Source of the DNA: CAYSYM01 sp964435115
GTDB lineage: Bacteria > Chloroflexota > UBA6077 > CF-72
NCBI GenBank assembly: GCA_964435115.1
Contig: CAYSYM010000022.1
Location: forward strand, 1 to 60,623
Length of the DNA: 60,623 nucleotides
Reading direction: 5' to 3'
The translations under genes and the position numbers were made by a program. The notes below the pieces were generated by a model. That model made no database searches. It was not told the origin of the DNA and was given only the letters and a program-made list of their open reading frames with translations. This document shows positions 1-7,135 of this stretch, one piece after another (position 1 is the stretch's first letter; each line of letters opens with the position of its first letter).

Positions 1-505
1 GGGTGGCGGTGGCCGTCGCCGGCGGCCGGGTGGGGGTGGGGGTGGGCGTCGGCCGGGCCGGTGTGGGGGGCGGAGTGGGCGCGGCCGACCGCAACCGACG
101 CGGGGCGAGCGCTGCGCGGCTGGACGTCACCTGGACCGACGCGCTCGCGCTGGCGCCGCCACCCCGCGCCTGGATCGTGGACGTCCCCGGCGCGGCGGCG
201 CGCGGCACCCGCAGCCGCACGTTGAAGGAGCCGTCCCCGCGCGCCACGGCGCTCGGCATCCCGGCCGCCGAGCCGTTCCAGGTGAGGACGACGTAGCTCC
301 AGCGGGGGAAGTTCGCACCCGAGACGGCAATACTCTCGCCCGGCTGGCCGCTGCTCGGGCTGAGCGCCAGCGACGGCCCGGCCGCCAGGGTGGTCCCGGC
401 CGGGTCGGCGCCCAGCACCAGCGCGAGCGCGAGCGCGCCCAGGCCGGCCGGTACGAGCTGCCACGGGGGGCGGCGGTGGTGGGTGCGGCTTCGACTGGGT
501 AGCAT
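1..505 (-). CDS. secreted IPT/TIG-like domain protein with Pro/Thr tail, 3' end outside window
   Basis: The reading frame starts at an ATG at 505 and is still open at base 1, so only the first 168 or so residues are visible. AGAGGAG lies 9-10 bases before the ATG. Residues 1-12 are basic, then a hydrophobic stretch (about 15-45, including LGALALALVLGAD) forms a signal peptide. Residues 45-105 read LSPSSGQPGESIAVSGANF and then a Gly/Val beta pattern ending STIQARGGG, typical of IPT/TIG-like immunoglobulin folds in exported proteins. From about 130 the protein becomes a Pro/Thr/Ala linker (PTPTPTPT), a common wall-spanning stalk. It sits directly downstream of a c-di-GMP riboswitch, so it is probably a surface or matrix protein under c-di-GMP control. 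The C-terminal domain and exact role cannot be seen. Confidence 0.75.
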   Translation of the reverse strand, partial: MLPSRSRTHHRRPPWQLVPAGLGALALALVLGADPAGTTLAAGPSLALSPSSGQPGESIAVSGANFPRWSYVVLTWNGSAAGMPSAVARGDGSFNVRLRVPRAAAPGTSTIQARGGGASASASVQVTSSRAALAPRRLRSAAPTPPPTPARPTPTPTPTRPPATATAT

Positions 506-570
506 CGGCGGACACTCCTCTGGGCGAGGGCCCATGGCCCGGCCGGCTGGAAGCCGCCGCATGCGCGCGG

Positions 571-664
571 CGCCACGTCGGTAGCCCGGCCGTCGTACCC
601 TTCCGGGGTCAGACCCTCGGCTTTGCGTCCCCGCCTTTCGACGGGTTTGCCGTTTCGGTTGGCG
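571..664 (-). promoter_or_regulatory. cyclic di-GMP-I (GEMM-I) riboswitch
   Basis: Read on the minus strand, this segment has the GEMM-I landmarks in order: GGCAAACC, a short stem closed by a GAAA loop (CGAAAG), GGGACGCAAAGCC, a second stem with GGGTCTGACCCC, and the 3' GGGCTACCGA. The outer helix P1 can pair CGCCA (660-664) with TGGCG (571-575). These are the conserved ligand-binding and tetraloop/receptor elements of the c-di-GMP-I class. The aptamer ends 65 bases before the ATG of the secreted IPT-like protein. The spacer holds GGGC-type hairpins next to the Shine-Dalgarno sequence, so control could be at translation or at termination; the sequence alone does not decide which. Confidence 0.88.
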
Positions 665-700
665 TCGCCGAGTCTGCCACCGGGCGGCGTGCGCCCCAAG

Positions 701-783
701 GGTAACTATTGCGGTAGAGTTACGGTACGTAACCCTTCGCGCCCCTGGGGCGCGCCTGTCATGGAAGCGTTACGTCGGGTAAC
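701..783. repeat. cluster of GTTAC/GTAAC half-sites (operator-like)
   Basis: Five GTTAC or GTAAC half-sites lie within 83 bases, at 702-706, 719-723, 729-733, 769-773 and 779-783. Two pairs form dyads: GTTACG-GTA-CGTAAC (719-733) and GTTAC-GTCGG-GTAAC (769-783). The region separates the riboswitch-controlled minus-strand gene from a small plus-strand frame, so it is a plausible operator for divergent transcription. The binding protein is unknown. Confidence 0.4.
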
Positions 784-979
784 AGCCGGTCACGCCCGCC
801 GGCGCCTGGACCTGGCGGCCCTCACGCTGGGGGCGATTGAGGCTCGGTACCCTGGCGACTGGGCCGAGGCCACGCGCGGCGATGCTCACCAAGCCGCAGC
901 CGACGTCACCCTCGCGCTGGATGCGGTGATCGACGACCTCGCGCGGCGCGGGCTGACGACCCCCCCACCCAGCGGATGA
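761..979 (+). CDS. hypothetical small protein (72 aa)
   Basis: An ATG at 761 opens a 72-codon frame rich in Arg, Ala, Asp and Leu (MEALRRVTAGHARRRLDL and onward), ending in a short Pro tail. The predicted protein is helical and soluble, with no signal peptide or membrane segment. No family is recognised. It lies divergently from the riboswitch-controlled gene, and one dyad of the GTTAC cluster overlaps its first codons. No convincing Shine-Dalgarno sequence precedes the ATG, so this could be a chance frame. Confidence 0.3.
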   Translation: MEALRRVTAGHARRRLDLAALTLGAIEARYPGDWAEATRGDAHQAAADVTLALDAVIDDLARRGLTTPPPSG

Positions 980-1305
980 CCGGTGGCTGCGGCTGGTGCG
1001 CGTGGGGCGGGCGACGCCGCCCGCTACCCGGCTGTTGCGTCTAGCCCAAAAGGACGATCCGGGCGGCTACCGGCCCTCAGCCCGGCGGCGCATGCTAGAC
1101 AGCGGGCCGGGCGGAGACGCCTGGCGGGACGAGGGGCAGGTGGGGGCCATGCGCTTGGCCAGCTCGAGCCGGAGACGCGGCCGGCGGAGGAGCAGGGCGC
1201 GTCCTGCCCGGTCGGCCTTCGCCGGCAGCGGCCGCGCCAGGCGATGCAAACCGTTTCGCTCCCTGGAGGTGCGGCCGGCGCCCTGGCGCCCTTGTCGCCG
1301 GCAGC
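980..1305. other. no gene recognised
   Basis: About 325 bases of GC-rich sequence. Short open frames exist on both strands, but none has a start signal, a recognisable family or a credible protein composition. Confidence 0.4.
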
Positions 1306-1360
1306 TCAACCCTTTCGCAACTCATGGTCAACGCGCACTTGACCCGGCGCTCCGCAGAAT
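1306..1360 (+). promoter_or_regulatory. 11-bp phased TNAAC repeats and -10 box before the histidine kinase operon
   Basis: Pentamers TCAAC (1306-1310), GCAAC (1317-1321), TCAAC (1328-1332) and a weaker TTGAC (1339-1343) are spaced at exactly 11 bp. Eleven bases later comes CAGAAT (1355-1360), a fair -10 hexamer. No -35 box is needed in such an arrangement, which is typical of PhoB/OmpR-activated promoters. The site precedes the kinase gene at 1478, suggesting that the two-component system controls its own operon. Confidence 0.6.
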
Positions 1361-1477
1361 GCACTCTGGTTGAGGAGTCGCAGCCGGCCGACGGGCTGGC
1401 TGAGGGGTGAAAGAGGACGATGGCACGCGCATGAGCAGGAACTGGCCCTGGACCCGCCACAGGCAGGAGCATCCGCG

Positions 1478-2440
1478 ATGGTGTCGCTCAGGGAGCCCTC
1501 TCTCCAACTGGCTGGCGGGCGCACGGCCCGCGGCCACCGGCTGCCGGCTGTGACGGAATCAGACGCGCTCGCGGTGAAGCGCGCGCGGGCGGAGCTCCGC
1601 CCCACGCTCGCCAAACTCGCCGCGTTCTCCCTGGCGGGGGTCGCCATGCCGCATGCTGACCGACACCTCATCTCCACCCTGTCGCACGAGCTGGCCACGC
1701 CGCTCACGTCGCTGAGCCTCGCCACCGAGCTGCTGCTCACCGAGTTCGACAGCATGGGCAAGGAGCGGGTGCGGCACCTGCTGCAGCGCATCCGCCAGAA
1801 CGCCTTCTGGCTGGAGGGGCTGGTGGGCAACCTGCGCGCCACGTCCGCGCTCGACGCCGCCAACGTCGCGCCGCAGCGGGAGCCGGTGCGGCTGAGCGCG
1901 TGCGTCGACGCGGCGCTCGGCCTGCTGGAGCCAGTCCTGGAGCGCAACGCGCAGCGGGTCCACGTCTCCGGCCCGGCGGACGAGCTCTTCGCCAGGGGCG
2001 ACGCCGAGCTGATCGAGCGGGTGCTCCTGAACCTCCTCACCAACGCCGCCAAGTACAGTCCGCGCGGCAGCACCATCACCGTGGAGGTGCAGGGCGAGGG
2101 GGCCTGGGCGCAGGTGCGGGTGGCCGACCAGGGGCCGGGGGTGCCGGCCGAGGAGCGGCAGCGCATCTTCGAGCCCTATGTGCGCGGCGAGCGCGCGCAG
2201 CAGTCCGGTAGCGCGGGCCTGGGACTGGGCCTGGCCGTGGTGAAGGCGCTGGTCGAGCTGCAGGGTGGCCGCGTGGGCGTGGAGAGTCGGCCCGGCGAGG
2301 GCGCCTGCTTCTGGTTCACCCTGCCGCGCGCCCCCACGCGCCCGCGCAGACACCCGAAGCACGCGCCACGCGCCGCGGCAAGCGTGCCCTGCCTGCCTGC
2401 TCCCTCCAGCCTCCCCCGGAGAAGGGCCCACCTGGCATGA
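1478..2440 (+). CDS. soluble sensor histidine kinase
   Basis: This is the 320-residue kinase of a two-component system. The HisKA dimerisation helix carries the phospho-acceptor His at residue 70 (STLSHELATPLTSL). The HATPase domain follows, with the N box (NLLTNAAKYSP, about 185-195), G1 box (DQGPGVP, about 217) and G2 box (GLGLGLAVVK, about 248). There is no membrane segment and no recognisable sensor domain in the first 60 residues, so it probably senses through a partner or an internal cue. I chose the ATG at 1478 because AGGAG lies 8-9 bases upstream; a TTG at 1370 would add 36 unstructured residues. The stop overlaps the next ATG by 4 bases, coupling it to the response regulator. A phased-repeat promoter lies upstream. 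Confidence 0.9.
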   Translation: MVSLREPSLQLAGGRTARGHRLPAVTESDALAVKRARAELRPTLAKLAAFSLAGVAMPHADRHLISTLSHELATPLTSLSLATELLLTEFDSMGKERVRHLLQRIRQNAFWLEGLVGNLRATSALDAANVAPQREPVRLSACVDAALGLLEPVLERNAQRVHVSGPADELFARGDAELIERVLLNLLTNAAKYSPRGSTITVEVQGEGAWAQVRVADQGPGVPAEERQRIFEPYVRGERAQQSGSAGLGLGLAVVKALVELQGGRVGVESRPGEGACFWFTLPRAPTRPRRHPKHAPRAAASVPCLPAPSSLPRRRAHLA

Positions 2441-3117
2441 AGATCCTCCTGGCCGACGACGACACCGAGATCCTCGACCTGACGACGTACGCCCTGCGCA
2501 AGCACGGCTACAACGTCATCACGGTCACCGACGGCACCCAGGCGCTCCGCCGCTGGGAGGCGGAGGAGCCCGACCTGGTGCTGCTGGACGTGGGTCTGCC
2601 GCGCCTGAGCGGCTTCGAGGTGTGCCGCAAGATCCGCCAGAGCTCGGCCACCCCGGTCATCATGCTGACCGCGCGCGGCGACGAGGAGAACGTGGTCCAG
2701 GGCTTCCTCGTCGGCGCGGACGACTACGTCACCAAGCCGTTCAGCCACCGCCAGCTCGCCATGCGCATCCGGGCCGTCCTCCAGCGCCGCTACGGCCCCT
2801 CGACCCCGGAGCCGTCGGTCGAGCTGACGGCCGGCGGGCTGCGGCTGGACCTGGAGTCGCACGAGGTGGCCCGCGGCGACCTCAGCGTCCGCCTCACCCC
2901 GCTGGAGTTCCGCATCCTGCACATCCTGGCCGCCAACGAGGGCCGCGTGGTCAGCTCCACCCGGCTCATCGAGTACGCCTGGGGCTACGACGGCGGCGAC
3001 GCCTCGATGCTGAAGACGCACATCTGCCACATTCGGCAGAAGCTGCGGTTGCAGAAGGGGGAGCCCGGTTACATCGTCTCCATCCCGCGCCTGGGCTACT
3101 CCCTCGCCAAACGCTGA
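2437..3117 (+). CDS. OmpR/PhoB-family response regulator
   Basis: A 226-residue response regulator. The receiver domain (1-118) has the acidic pocket DDD at 7-9, phospho-acceptor Asp51 (LLDVGLP), Thr78 and Lys100 (KPF). A winged-helix DNA-binding domain follows (about 130-226), with RLTPLEFRIL, the recognition helix around DASMLKTHICHIRQKL and the wing hairpin RLGYSL. The start overlaps the kinase stop (ATGA), so the two are translationally coupled partners. Regulators of this class bind direct repeats with an 11-bp period. Such repeats occur upstream of this operon and at seven other promoters in the window, making this protein a leading candidate for binding them. Confidence 0.95.
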   Translation: MKILLADDDTEILDLTTYALRKHGYNVITVTDGTQALRRWEAEEPDLVLLDVGLPRLSGFEVCRKIRQSSATPVIMLTARGDEENVVQGFLVGADDYVTKPFSHRQLAMRIRAVLQRRYGPSTPEPSVELTAGGLRLDLESHEVARGDLSVRLTPLEFRILHILAANEGRVVSSTRLIEYAWGYDGGDASMLKTHICHIRQKLRLQKGEPGYIVSIPRLGYSLAKR

Positions 3118-3257
3118 GTGGGGCACCCGGCACGTGGGCGACGCTCCCGTCTCCTGAGCGACGCGGGGCGAAGCGCGGGGTCCGTGCCCCGGGGGAGTGG
3201 CTGCCTCGCGCCGCTCAGCATGGCACACCGCGCGTTGAGGGGCGGGGCCAGCTGATC

Positions 3258-3311
3258 ACAACCATGCCGTAACGGCTCGCCAACGGAAACGTAGCACTGC
3301 CCTCGGATCAT
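3258..3311 (+). promoter_or_regulatory. 11-bp phased TNAAC repeats and -10 box before the second response regulator
   Basis: Pentamers ACAAC (3258-3262), GTAAC (3269-3273) and CCAAC (3280-3284) are phased at 11 bp, with a weak fourth position GTAGC (3291-3295). Ten bases later is GATCAT (3306-3311), a -10-like hexamer. Only seven bases separate it from the GTG at 3319, which suggests a leaderless transcript. Confidence 0.6.
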
Positions 3312-3318
3312 CCGCTCT

Positions 3319-4188
3319 GTGCGGGCGCAGGGCGCGTTGGCTGCCACACTGGAGCGGGCGCAGGAGACCGCACCCCCGGCCGATCCGCGCCGCGCGCCCC
3401 GCCCCCGGCCGGGCGCCCCCGCGGCAGCCGACGCCCGCCTGGCGCGCCGCCAGGGGGAGACGGGACCGACGATTCTCCTCATCGAAGACGACCCCGCCGT
3501 GGCGGACCTCCTGGTCGACCTGCTGCGGTCGAGCGGCCACGCGGTCTGGCACGCGCCCACCGGTGCCGCCGGCGAGCAGCTCTTCGACCAGGCGGCGCCG
3601 GACCTGGTGATCCTGGACCTCATGCTCCCGGACACCGATGGCCTGGTGCTGTGCGCCAAGCTCCAGGAGCGCAGCCGGGTGCCCATCATCATCCTCAGCG
3701 GCACCCGGCGGCAGCGGGACGCCATCCTCGCGCTGCGGCTGGGCGCCGACGACTTCATCGCCAAGCCGTTCGACGTCGACGAGCTGGAGGCGCGCGTGCA
3801 GGCGGTGCTGCGGCGGTCGGCGCGCGGCCGGGCCGCCGCCGGCGGGCCGCCGGCGGCGGCCCTGCTGCGAATCGGGCCGCTCGTGGTCGACGACGCGCGC
3901 CGTCGGGCGACGCTCGGCGGCCAACTGCTGCCGCTCACGCCGACCGAGTACCGCCTGCTGCTGGCGCTCGCCAGCCGGGTGGGCGAGACGGTGACCCGCG
4001 CAGAGCTGGGCCGCCAGATCTCGGGCCACGACGGTGGGGACGTGGGCCGCATGGTCGACGTGCACGTGAGCCGCCTGCGCGCCAAGCTGCACGCCGGCCC
4101 GGTGCCCGCCCCCGCCATCGTGTCCGTGCGCTCGGCCGGCTACCGGATGGTCCGCCCCCAGCCCAGCCTGGGCGCCCCGCCGAGCTGA
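3319..4188 (+). CDS. orphan OmpR-family response regulator with N-terminal extension
   Basis: A 289-residue response regulator with no kinase gene of its own. An Arg/Pro/Ala-rich, probably disordered extension (1-50) precedes the receiver domain (51-165), which has acidic residues at 56-58, phospho-acceptor Asp100 (VILDLMLP), Ser127 in the Thr/Ser position and Lys149 (KPF). The winged helix occupies about 180-280 (LTPTEYRLL, recognition helix near RMVDVHVSRLRAKL, wing hairpin SAGYRM). The GTG at 3319 lies seven bases after a -10-like GATCAT and no Shine-Dalgarno sequence is visible, consistent with leaderless translation. The first regulator and this one share an HDGGD/YDGGD sequence before the recognition helix. 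It may be cross-phosphorylated by the kinase at 1478. Confidence 0.92.
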   Translation: MRAQGALAATLERAQETAPPADPRRAPRPRPGAPAAADARLARRQGETGPTILLIEDDPAVADLLVDLLRSSGHAVWHAPTGAAGEQLFDQAAPDLVILDLMLPDTDGLVLCAKLQERSRVPIIILSGTRRQRDAILALRLGADDFIAKPFDVDELEARVQAVLRRSARGRAAAGGPPAAALLRIGPLVVDDARRRATLGGQLLPLTPTEYRLLLALASRVGETVTRAELGRQISGHDGGDVGRMVDVHVSRLRAKLHAGPVPAPAIVSVRSAGYRMVRPQPSLGAPPS

Positions 4189-4295
4189 GTACCTGGGCAC
4201 GGGAAGGGCACGCGGCCAGTGAATGCGGTCCCGTTCGGCAGAAGCACGGCGCATTCCTGCACACGTGCTTCGTGCGAGGATACCGGTGGTCCAAC

Positions 4296-4350
4296 TCAAC
4301 CCCTTCCTAACGCCCTGCCAACCGAATGCGCGTTCGCCGCTCGCGATCAT
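4296..4350 (+). promoter_or_regulatory. 11-bp phased TNAAC repeats before the DegT aminotransferase
   Basis: Pentamers TCAAC (4296-4300), CTAAC (4307-4311) and CCAAC (4318-4322) are spaced at 11 bp. GATCAT (4345-4350) occupies the -10 position if a degenerate fourth repeat is counted, and the same hexamer is used before the gene at 3319. The distance to the gene at 4540 leaves a leader of about 180 bases in which I see nothing else. Confidence 0.5.
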
Positions 4351-4539
4351 CGTGGCCGACACTCCGCGCGTCGCCTGTGACGAGCGCGGGGCGGGGTGGC
4401 GCGAGGCTCGGCTGGGCCGTGCCGCCACCGCGGGCGCCGGACGCGTGCCGCCGGGCGAAGACGCACCCGCGCACGAGTGGCCGCGGCCCGAGGGAGCTCG
4501 CGTGCCCGGCCTCCAACCGATAGGCGTGAGTGCCGGTAG

Positions 4540-5682
4540 ATGCGAGTGCCCCTCCGAGACCTGAAGGCGCAGTACGAGTCCATCCAGGCCGAGATCGGCG
4601 AGGCCTTCGCGGACGTGCTCGCCAGCCTGGACCTGCTGGACGGCACCCACCTGCGCGCCCTGGAGGCCGAGTTCGCCGCCTTCTGCGAGGCGGAGCACGC
4701 GGTGGGCGTGGGCTCCGGGACGGACGCCCTCTACCTGGCGCTCCGCGCCTGCGGGGTCCGCGCTGGCGACGAGGTGGTCACCGTCGCCAACGCGCAGTTC
4801 TCGCTCCTGGAGGCGATCGCCCGGCTCGGCGCTGTGCCCGTGTTCGTCGACGTGGATCCGCGGCACTACACGCTCGATCCGTCCCGGCTGGAGGACGCCA
4901 TTGGCGAGCGGACGCGGGCGGTGATCCCGGTGCACCTGTACGGGCAGCCCGCGGACATGGCGGCCATCATGCCGATCGCCCGCCGCCACGGCCTGGCGGT
5001 GGTGGAGGATGCCCGCCAGGCGTGCGGGGCGGAGATCCGCGGCCGGCGGGTGGGCGGCATCGGCGACGCGGCCGCCTTCAGCTTCTCCGTCTCCAAGAAC
5101 CTGGGCGCCTACGGCGACGCCGGCGCCGTGACCACGAGCTCGCGCGCCATCGCGGAGGAGGTGCGCACCTTGCGGAACCACGGCTCGATCGGCGACGACC
5201 GGTACGAGCAGATCGGCCTGGGCTCGCGCCTGGACGAGCTCCAGGCGGCGGTGCTGCGGGTGAAGCTGCGGCACCTGGTGGCCTGGAACGAGCGCCGCCG
5301 CGCGCTGGCCCACAGTTACGACCACGCCCTCAAGCAGGTGAACGTGCGGGTCCCGGCGGTGCGCTGGGGCTCGCGGCACGTCTTCCACGCGTACGTGGTC
5401 CAGGTGGACCCGCGTGACCGCATCCGGCGGCTGCTGGCCGACCTCGGGGTGGAGACGGCCGTCCACTACCCGATCCCCATCCACCGCCAGCCGGCAGCGG
5501 CGGGCATCGGGCGCGTCGTCGGCGGGCTGGCGGTCACCGACGGCCTGGCCGGGCGGCTGCTCTCGCTCCCCATCTACCCCGAGCTGGCGGCGCGCCAGCT
5601 CAGCTACGTCGCCCGGTCGCTCACCGCCGCTGTTGCCAGCGGCGCGTCCGGCGCGGCCTGGGCCAGCAGCGCGCCGGTGTGA
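4540..5682 (+). CDS. DegT/DnrJ/EryC1-family sugar aminotransferase
   Basis: A 380-residue PLP-dependent aminotransferase of the DegT family, which transfers an amino group to a nucleotide-linked keto-sugar during surface polysaccharide synthesis. Family signatures are visible: substrate loop GSGTDALYLAL (59-69), HLYGQPADM (132-140), the cofactor-contacting VVEDARQACGA (154-164) and the PLP lysine Lys186 in SFSVSKNLGAYGDAG. The usual DAAQAHGA motif is altered to DARQACGA, leaving the Asp and Gln. The C-terminus has the expected HYPIPIHRQPA sequence. It stands alone, separated by 10 kb of surface-protein genes from the other polysaccharide genes. The phased repeats upstream suggest the same regulator controls both. 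The substrate cannot be read from sequence. Confidence 0.92.
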   Translation: MRVPLRDLKAQYESIQAEIGEAFADVLASLDLLDGTHLRALEAEFAAFCEAEHAVGVGSGTDALYLALRACGVRAGDEVVTVANAQFSLLEAIARLGAVPVFVDVDPRHYTLDPSRLEDAIGERTRAVIPVHLYGQPADMAAIMPIARRHGLAVVEDARQACGAEIRGRRVGGIGDAAAFSFSVSKNLGAYGDAGAVTTSSRAIAEEVRTLRNHGSIGDDRYEQIGLGSRLDELQAAVLRVKLRHLVAWNERRRALAHSYDHALKQVNVRVPAVRWGSRHVFHAYVVQVDPRDRIRRLLADLGVETAVHYPIPIHRQPAAAGIGRVVGGLAVTDGLAGRLLSLPIYPELAARQLSYVARSLTAAVASGASGAAWASSAPV

Positions 5683-5975
5683 GCGGCGGGCGGCGGGCCA
5701 TGGGCCGGGGTCCTGGGGCGTGGTCCACCGAGACTCTGTCGGCACATTCGAACGGAAATCCGAGAATGCGCACCTCTCGGAGGCGATAGCCGGCGGCGGG
5801 TGTGCACCGCAGGTTGGCCGCCTGCCTCAGTCCCGGTATGCCCGTCCGCGCGGCGGGACCCGCACGACGCGGAGGGAAGCGGCGTCGTGGTCGACGACGA
5901 AGCGCGCGCGAATCGCCGACCCGGGGGCCCCGCTGGCTACTACCCGAACGGTCCCCGGTTGTACTGCGAAAGACT

Positions 5976-6107
5976 GTAACTACTCAGACTCGTGTCACCG
6001 GACGTGGTCCGTGACCACGGGGTGTGGTGGGTCCCCGGGGCTATCTACCACCGGTTGACGCGCGATGCCTCACAGGGCCAGTTCTGCGCATGAGTGTGAG
6101 TAGTTAC
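5976..6107. repeat. 16-bp inverted repeat flanking a structured spacer
   Basis: GTAACTACTCAGACTC (5976-5991) is repeated in inverted form at 6092-6107 with one mismatch. The 100-base spacer contains the stem CGTGGTC-CGT-GACCACG (6003-6019) and a second weaker pairing GTGGT/ACCAC. The sequence CGAAAGACT lies just outside both arms in direct orientation. The rest of the 430-base gap between 5683 and 6113 holds no gene. It could be a terminator for the genes on either side or the relic of a small mobile element. Confidence 0.5.
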
Positions 6108-6113
6108 GAAAGA

Positions 6114-7118
6114 CTAGCTCAGGGCGGCGATCCAGCCTTCCACCTCGGCGGTGTCGGGTGCGCCCGGACTGAGCGACAGGTACGCCTGGTAGTCCGCCAC
6201 GGCCTCGGCGCGCCGGTTCAGGCCGGCGTAGGCGAGGCCGCGCGCCCGGTACGCCCAGGCGGTCCAGCGGTCGGGCTGCTGGGAGACGTCGATGGCGCGG
6301 GTCAAGTCCTCGATCGCCGAGGGCCAGGCACCTTCCCACAGCAGCGCCACGCCGCGGCCGACGAGGCTGGCCCGGTCGTTCGGCGCCAGCTCCAGGGCCC
6401 GCGCGTAGTCGGCGATCGCGTCGTCGTAGCGGGCCAGGCGGATCAGCGTGTCGGCGCGCCAGAAGTAGTAGTTGCTCGTCTCCGGCGCGGCCTCGATCGC
6501 CAGCGAGAGGCGCTCCACCGCCTCGGCCCAGTTGCCCGCCACCCGCGCCACCATCGCCTGGTCGAACTGCGCCCGGCCCGGCCACGGCGCGAGCGAGATG
6601 GGGTTGGTGGAGACCCACGCCAGCAGCGTCTGGTCGTCCTTGAACAGGCCGATCACCATCGCCACCGTGCGCACGTCCGGCCGCGGCCGGTAGGCGACGT
6701 TGAGGGTCACCTGGCCGGCCCCGGCCGGCACCGAGATCGCCTCCGAGTCCTGCTGCGTCGACGTCTCCGCGTTGTTCTCGAAGATGAACATGAGCAGGGA
6801 CGCGCGCGGGGCTGACTGCAGGCGGTAGTTCAGCCGCGCTTCGAGCTGCAGGGTGCTCGTGTCGCTGCGCTGCGTGGCCGGCGCCGGCGCCAACCGGATG
6901 AGCTCCAGGCGGTCGGGGCCGGTGGGCTGGGTCTGCGCGACGGCCGGCCGGGCCGTGGCCCCGAACGCGAGCAGGAGGGCTACCGCGAGGGCGAAGCGCG
7001 TGGGCAGGCGTCGGATGGCGTCCCGGGCGGTTGGGCGACGCGCCCGCCCGCGGAGCGGGCAGCTGGAGCGGTGGTCACGGGCGGGCGAGGTGGGTGGAGG
7101 TGGTGCCGTCAGAAGCAT
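6114..7118 (-). CDS. exported TPR-repeat protein
   Basis: A 334-residue exported protein. The N-terminus is basic, followed by a hydrophobic stretch RFALAVALLLAFGATARPAVAQ (about 45-66) with an AxA-type cleavage site. Residues about 80-190 look like a beta domain (QLEARLNYRLQSAPRASLLMF). Residues 195-330 hold about four TPR units (GNWAEAVERLSLAIEAAP, ARYDDAIADYARALELAP, GAWPSAIEDLTRAI, NRRAEAVADYQAYLSLSP). TPRs are protein-interaction scaffolds, so it probably organises partners at the cell surface. It lies 17 bases downstream of the giant Pro/Thr-rich protein on the same strand, with GGGGGA between them, implying co-transcription. The precise partner is unknown. Confidence 0.82.
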   Translation of the reverse strand: MLLTAPPPPTSPARDHRSSCPLRGRARRPTARDAIRRLPTRFALAVALLLAFGATARPAVAQTQPTGPDRLELIRLAPAPATQRSDTSTLQLEARLNYRLQSAPRASLLMFIFENNAETSTQQDSEAISVPAGAGQVTLNVAYRPRPDVRTVAMVIGLFKDDQTLLAWVSTNPISLAPWPGRAQFDQAMVARVAGNWAEAVERLSLAIEAAPETSNYYFWRADTLIRLARYDDAIADYARALELAPNDRASLVGRGVALLWEGAWPSAIEDLTRAIDVSQQPDRWTAWAYRARGLAYAGLNRRAEAVADYQAYLSLSPGAPDTAEVEGWIAALS

Positions 7119-7135
7119 CGTGGGTCCCCCGGCGA

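Noticed and set aside
127..699. A 190-codon minus-strand frame covering the riboswitch and secreted-protein region
   Set aside because: It runs through the GEMM-I aptamer in a different frame. The frame from ATG 505 has a ribosome binding site, a signal peptide and an IPT-like pattern.
623..760. Upstream extension of the small protein at 761
   Set aside because: The extension runs over the riboswitch complement and the GTTAC cluster and has no protein-like composition.
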